From NCBI GenBank assembly GCA_023818785.1, contig JAMWCO010000052.1:1-8792 (forward strand): DNA of 8,792 bases, in the 5' to 3' direction. The stretch comes from Candidatus Omnitrophota bacterium (lineage in GTDB: Bacteria; Ratteibacteria; UBA8468; B48-G9; JAFGKM01). Shown here piece after piece: positions 8,001-8,792 of this stretch. The notes below the pieces were generated by a model. The model searched no databases. It was not told the origin of the DNA and saw nothing but the letters and a program-made list of their open reading frames with translations. The position numbers were made by a program, and so were the translations under genes. Position 1 is the first letter of the stretch. Each line of letters opens with the position of its first letter.

Positions 8001-8554
8001 CACTAACAAAATGCAGAGGAGGTATTATTCCTCAACTTGATTCAAGCCCTGGTAGTTTAAAAGCAATCAGAATTGTCCTTGGTCTATGCTTACTTCATGA
8101 TATTGGAGAAAGAAGCATACCTTCATGGAATCCATATTTTTATCAATTAAAAGAGAAAATTTTAAAAACTCTTGAACAAGAAATTTCATTTTTTTCAGGA
8201 GACCCTATATTTGTTCCTTACTGGAGACAGGATATAGTGAAATTTTCAACAGAGAAAGTTTATGCATCAATTTATTTATATAAACAACTACAACCTTTGG
8301 AAAGCAATTATTTATCAAAGAGGAAAAAAGCAGCGATTATTTTATTAAATGAAAACAAAAATGAGACTTGGATAGAAAATTTTGAGATAGATAGTAAGAA
8401 ATTAGGTTTTGAAGTTTCAAGAATATGGGATTTAGAGACAGGGTTTGATATACCACTTTCTTATTCCAAAGAAAAAGGATATAAGTTTGGAGAAACTGCT
8501 CCTGAAAAGATATTTATAAAAGGACATGATTTCAGAATTTTAATAGTTGAATAA
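5057..8554 (+). CDS. Large secreted protein: CBM9-like domain, Ig-like domains and DUF6067 glycoside-hydrolase-like module
   Basis: An 1165-aa protein with a clear signal peptide (MKKLR, hydrophobic core, probable cleavage after VFS22). Residues about 28-240 form a CBM9/DOMON-like beta sandwich: the opening P-D-I-D-G-V-I-K-E-G-E-W-E, then YDDDYLYIGM, a middle WTSGAEVK and IPFKTMG are typical of carbohydrate-binding family 9-like modules. Two Lys/Glu-rich Ig-like segments follow (about 245-350 and 370-470). DUF6067 runs from W474 (WPWEKNNIG) to the end, with SWVPAVFIG (651-659), WYIGESDEGWV (666-676), LIATPVKPLPKNWR (716-729), KPLVLYGSTEM (from 796), VNFTESY (856-862) and WWDN (883-886). The same motifs, in the same order and at similar spacing, occur in the upstream protein, so the two are paralogues with exchanged N-terminal binding modules. 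A short GGGG-containing ribosome site (5049-5052) precedes the ATG. It probably acts on polysaccharide outside the cytoplasm; the substrate is unknown. Confidence 0.88.
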   Translation: MKKLRVLMRFLYISLFVKSVFSQPVLLRIPKFEKVPDIDGVIKEGEWEQGASFTGVCTWAAEGAPGQPPTIVPEIQQVIWYLGYDDDYLYIGMTSPHPEGTVLKANVKKNDEGYLILFEDHTEIQISPYGRKEAVIPGYGFYKIMVNPRGYYSDQWFYNGTPGTEDAWTSGAEVKCNVGKTFWQLEMKIPFKTMGQKKTPEGKNWVIQLVRTDFCGGLYFAGWVGSSWMGWDVFPEIIFEKETPSVHFKKIGDIVNGKLDTEIEVLGKKEEEIKVSIIIKNAEGKEIYKKEEERNLKKGISEVFKFKEENIQLSEEKKEDKYQQNWFEIKVSTKEKTEEGEKEKIIYSAKIPVIKMTDRYWAQFIKPWQERRETFGEYEFKFAHYPYLKKFQAWIDLDMFGVGEDIKKVDNFTITIKTKKGKVVKEVNGEIKELRGTTLFDIDLKEGEYICLLGLYNGKKKVSERKEEFVREKWPWEKNNIGKEDMVIPPYEPIEVKENVLKVWNREYIIGKTGLPEKINVAGKNILGKPIYLVMKSEGKEYYLDGKGIKIEYQSSTKVKLIGKSELGEVEIFTDVTFEYDGWYLINLNLKPKKTIKIDSLDMIIEVPGADTLVMQRCDNLIGSYWGKFPKGEGITFESKNLGPVPNLIGSWVPAVFIGTGEYGLWYIGESDEGWVLDDNVSAITAERKNGIPYIRFRLFNKPYNLEKEREIKFALIATPVKPLPKNWRKIAWIWPESHYIHNTSGYRFYGYSVDGFELYNEDDYKNLRDIFLGLKSLPKNSASTAPRSSWLTEGKPLVLYGSTEMTGISKEFKTFAGEWLGITNYKPRPQNEYKRKTSWGGIVYETDDQVTSVSVNFTESYIDYYLWYHKNLVEKCFINGTWWDNLSTYFGGIGEPESWLILGKGYLREDGKIQGKSNLFTFRELTKRLNVMGWQVGRPPLYLSNTHPVFSFTQIGWHIENEFYSPSDDLLNDLSVDSFRALTKCRGGIIPQLDSSPGSLKAIRIVLGLCLLHDIGERSIPSWNPYFYQLKEKILKTLEQEISFFSGDPIFVPYWRQDIVKFSTEKVYASIYLYKQLQPLESNYLSKRKKAAIILLNENKNETWIENFEIDSKKLGFEVSRIWDLETGFDIPLSYSKEKGYKFGETAPEKIFIKGHDFRILIVE

Positions 8555-8560
8555 AGATAG

Positions 8561-8567
8561 AAAGGAG
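8561..8567 (+). promoter_or_regulatory. Shine-Dalgarno site of a fourth operon reading frame
   Basis: AAAGGAG lies 5 nt before the ATG at 8573 and 6 nt after the preceding stop. It is one of the better ribosome sites in the window and is the main reason to believe a fourth operon gene starts, or once started, here. Confidence 0.55.
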
Positions 8568-8572
8568 TGAAA

Positions 8573-8792
8573 ATGCAAGTTAAAAATTTTAAACGACAAA
8601 GTCGTTGCGAACGTTTTCTGTGTGGAAATCCTGTTTTGGGATTGCTTCATTGTTTCTCTTCTCGCAATGACACCAAAAGAGCGTTTAACTATGTGGTTTT
8701 GAGGAATTTATTATACTCTCATATTCACCTCTTTGTCAAAATTTTCTTTTCAAGCAATTTTATCCGATATAAGCACTCAACTATTCGCGGTC
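8573..8792 (+). CDS. Start of an unrecognised fourth operon gene, entered by a palindromic repeat; runs off the window
   Basis: The frame opens with ATG, 18 nt after the upstream stop and behind a good ribosome site, and stays open for 73 codons to the window edge. Only the first five or six residues (MQVKNF) precede a 100-bp palindromic element; residues about 7-38 are encoded by that element (KRQSRCERFLCGNPVLG and following). The rest (YVVLRNLLYSHIHLFVKIFF...) resembles no family I know. The Arg CGA/CGT codons and Cys content differ from the neighbouring genes. Three readings are open: a gene broken by element insertion, a gene that carries an in-frame palindromic insert as described for Rickettsia palindromic elements, or a chance frame. 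Product unknown. Confidence 0.35.
   Translation, partial: MQVKNFKRQSRCERFLCGNPVLGLLHCFSSRNDTKRAFNYVVLRNLLYSHIHLFVKIFFSSNFIRYKHSTIRG
8589..8688. repeat. 100-bp imperfect palindrome, MITE/REP-like, of the 'GTCATTGCGA...GCAATC' type
   Basis: The outer ends are a perfect 7-bp inverted repeat, TTAAACG (8589-8595) and CGTTTAA (8682-8688). Inside are GTCGTTGCGA (8601-8610) against TCGCAATGAC (8662-8671), matching at nine of ten positions. At the centre AATCC (8627-8631) pairs with GGATT (8639-8643) around a 7-nt loop. A local hairpin AACGAC-AAA-GTCGTT occupies 8592-8606. Read on the minus strand, the right half contains GTCATTGCGAGAAGAG and GAAGCAATCCC, which I recognise as the pattern of dispersed palindromic repeats in many bacterial genomes, including Rickettsia and several candidate phyla. 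The flanking TTAA could be a target-site duplication. Its local sequence is noticeably less AT-rich than the surroundings. Confidence 0.7.
8710..8739 (-). promoter_or_regulatory. Minus-strand sigma-70 promoter pointing into the palindrome and the operon 3' end
   Basis: On the minus strand TTGACA (8739-8734) and TATAAT (8715-8710) both match consensus exactly with an 18-bp spacer. Transcription would begin near 8703 and run leftwards through the palindromic element toward the stop codon of the CBM9-like gene. In this direction the AACGAC-TTT-GTCGTT hairpin (8606-8592) is followed by a weak U-rich stretch (8591-8581), so the product could be an RNA of about 120 nt. In AT-rich DNA a chance match to the -10 is easy, but two perfect hexamers at near-ideal spacing are less so. 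Confidence 0.45.

Noticed and set aside
8725..8790. Minus-strand frame of 21 codons entering from the right edge and ending at TGA (8727-8725), possibly the C-terminus of a convergent gene
   Set aside because: It is too short to judge, shows no recognisable motif, and contains the -35 box of the minus-strand promoter.

Overview
The window is very AT-rich, uses AGA/AAA/GAA codons heavily and carries bacterial signals throughout (near-consensus sigma-70 promoters and strong Shine-Dalgarno sites). The combination of an H-X9-DG pseudopilin with very large secreted LamG/CBM9-like plus DUF6067 (glycoside-hydrolase-like) proteins is typical of polysaccharide-degrading lineages such as Lentisphaerota, Planctomycetota, Omnitrophota and related candidate phyla. 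The low GC makes an uncultivated Omnitrophota-like or PVC-related genome the best guess. That placement is inference from gene content only.

Layout. Positions 1-337 are the right end of a decayed insertion sequence: the C-terminal part of a DDE transposase/integrase whose frame runs off the left edge, followed by copies of a 19-bp repeat, two of them in tandem near the inferred IS end at about 337. Just outside that end is a full-consensus extended -10 promoter (TTGACA-N17-TGGTATAAT, 345-373), then a leader of about 190 nt with inverted and direct repeats and a strong ribosome binding site. This promoter probably drives a tight same-strand operon. Its first gene is a pseudopilin of 229 aa (575-1264). 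The second is a 1253-aa secreted protein with two LamG-like domains and a DUF6067 module (1283-5044). The third is a 1165-aa secreted CBM9-like plus DUF6067 protein (5057-8554). A fourth start codon with a good ribosome binding site lies at 8573. The gaps are 18, 12 and 18 nt.

The fourth reading frame is entered after five or six codons by an imperfect palindrome of about 100 bp (8589-8688). It resembles the dispersed 'GTCATTGCGA...GCAATC' palindromic elements of many bacterial genomes. Beyond it, on the minus strand, lies a TTGACA-N18-TATAAT promoter pointing back into the palindrome and the operon's 3' end.

How the genes may work together: the two DUF6067 proteins are divergent paralogues with different N-terminal glycan-binding modules, so they probably act on one polysaccharide or on related ones outside the cytoplasm. 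The pseudopilin may be part of the secretion or surface machinery that handles them, or may help bind the substrate. No transporter, regulator or sulfatase is visible in the window, so the substrate cannot be named. No tRNA, rRNA or CRISPR array was seen.
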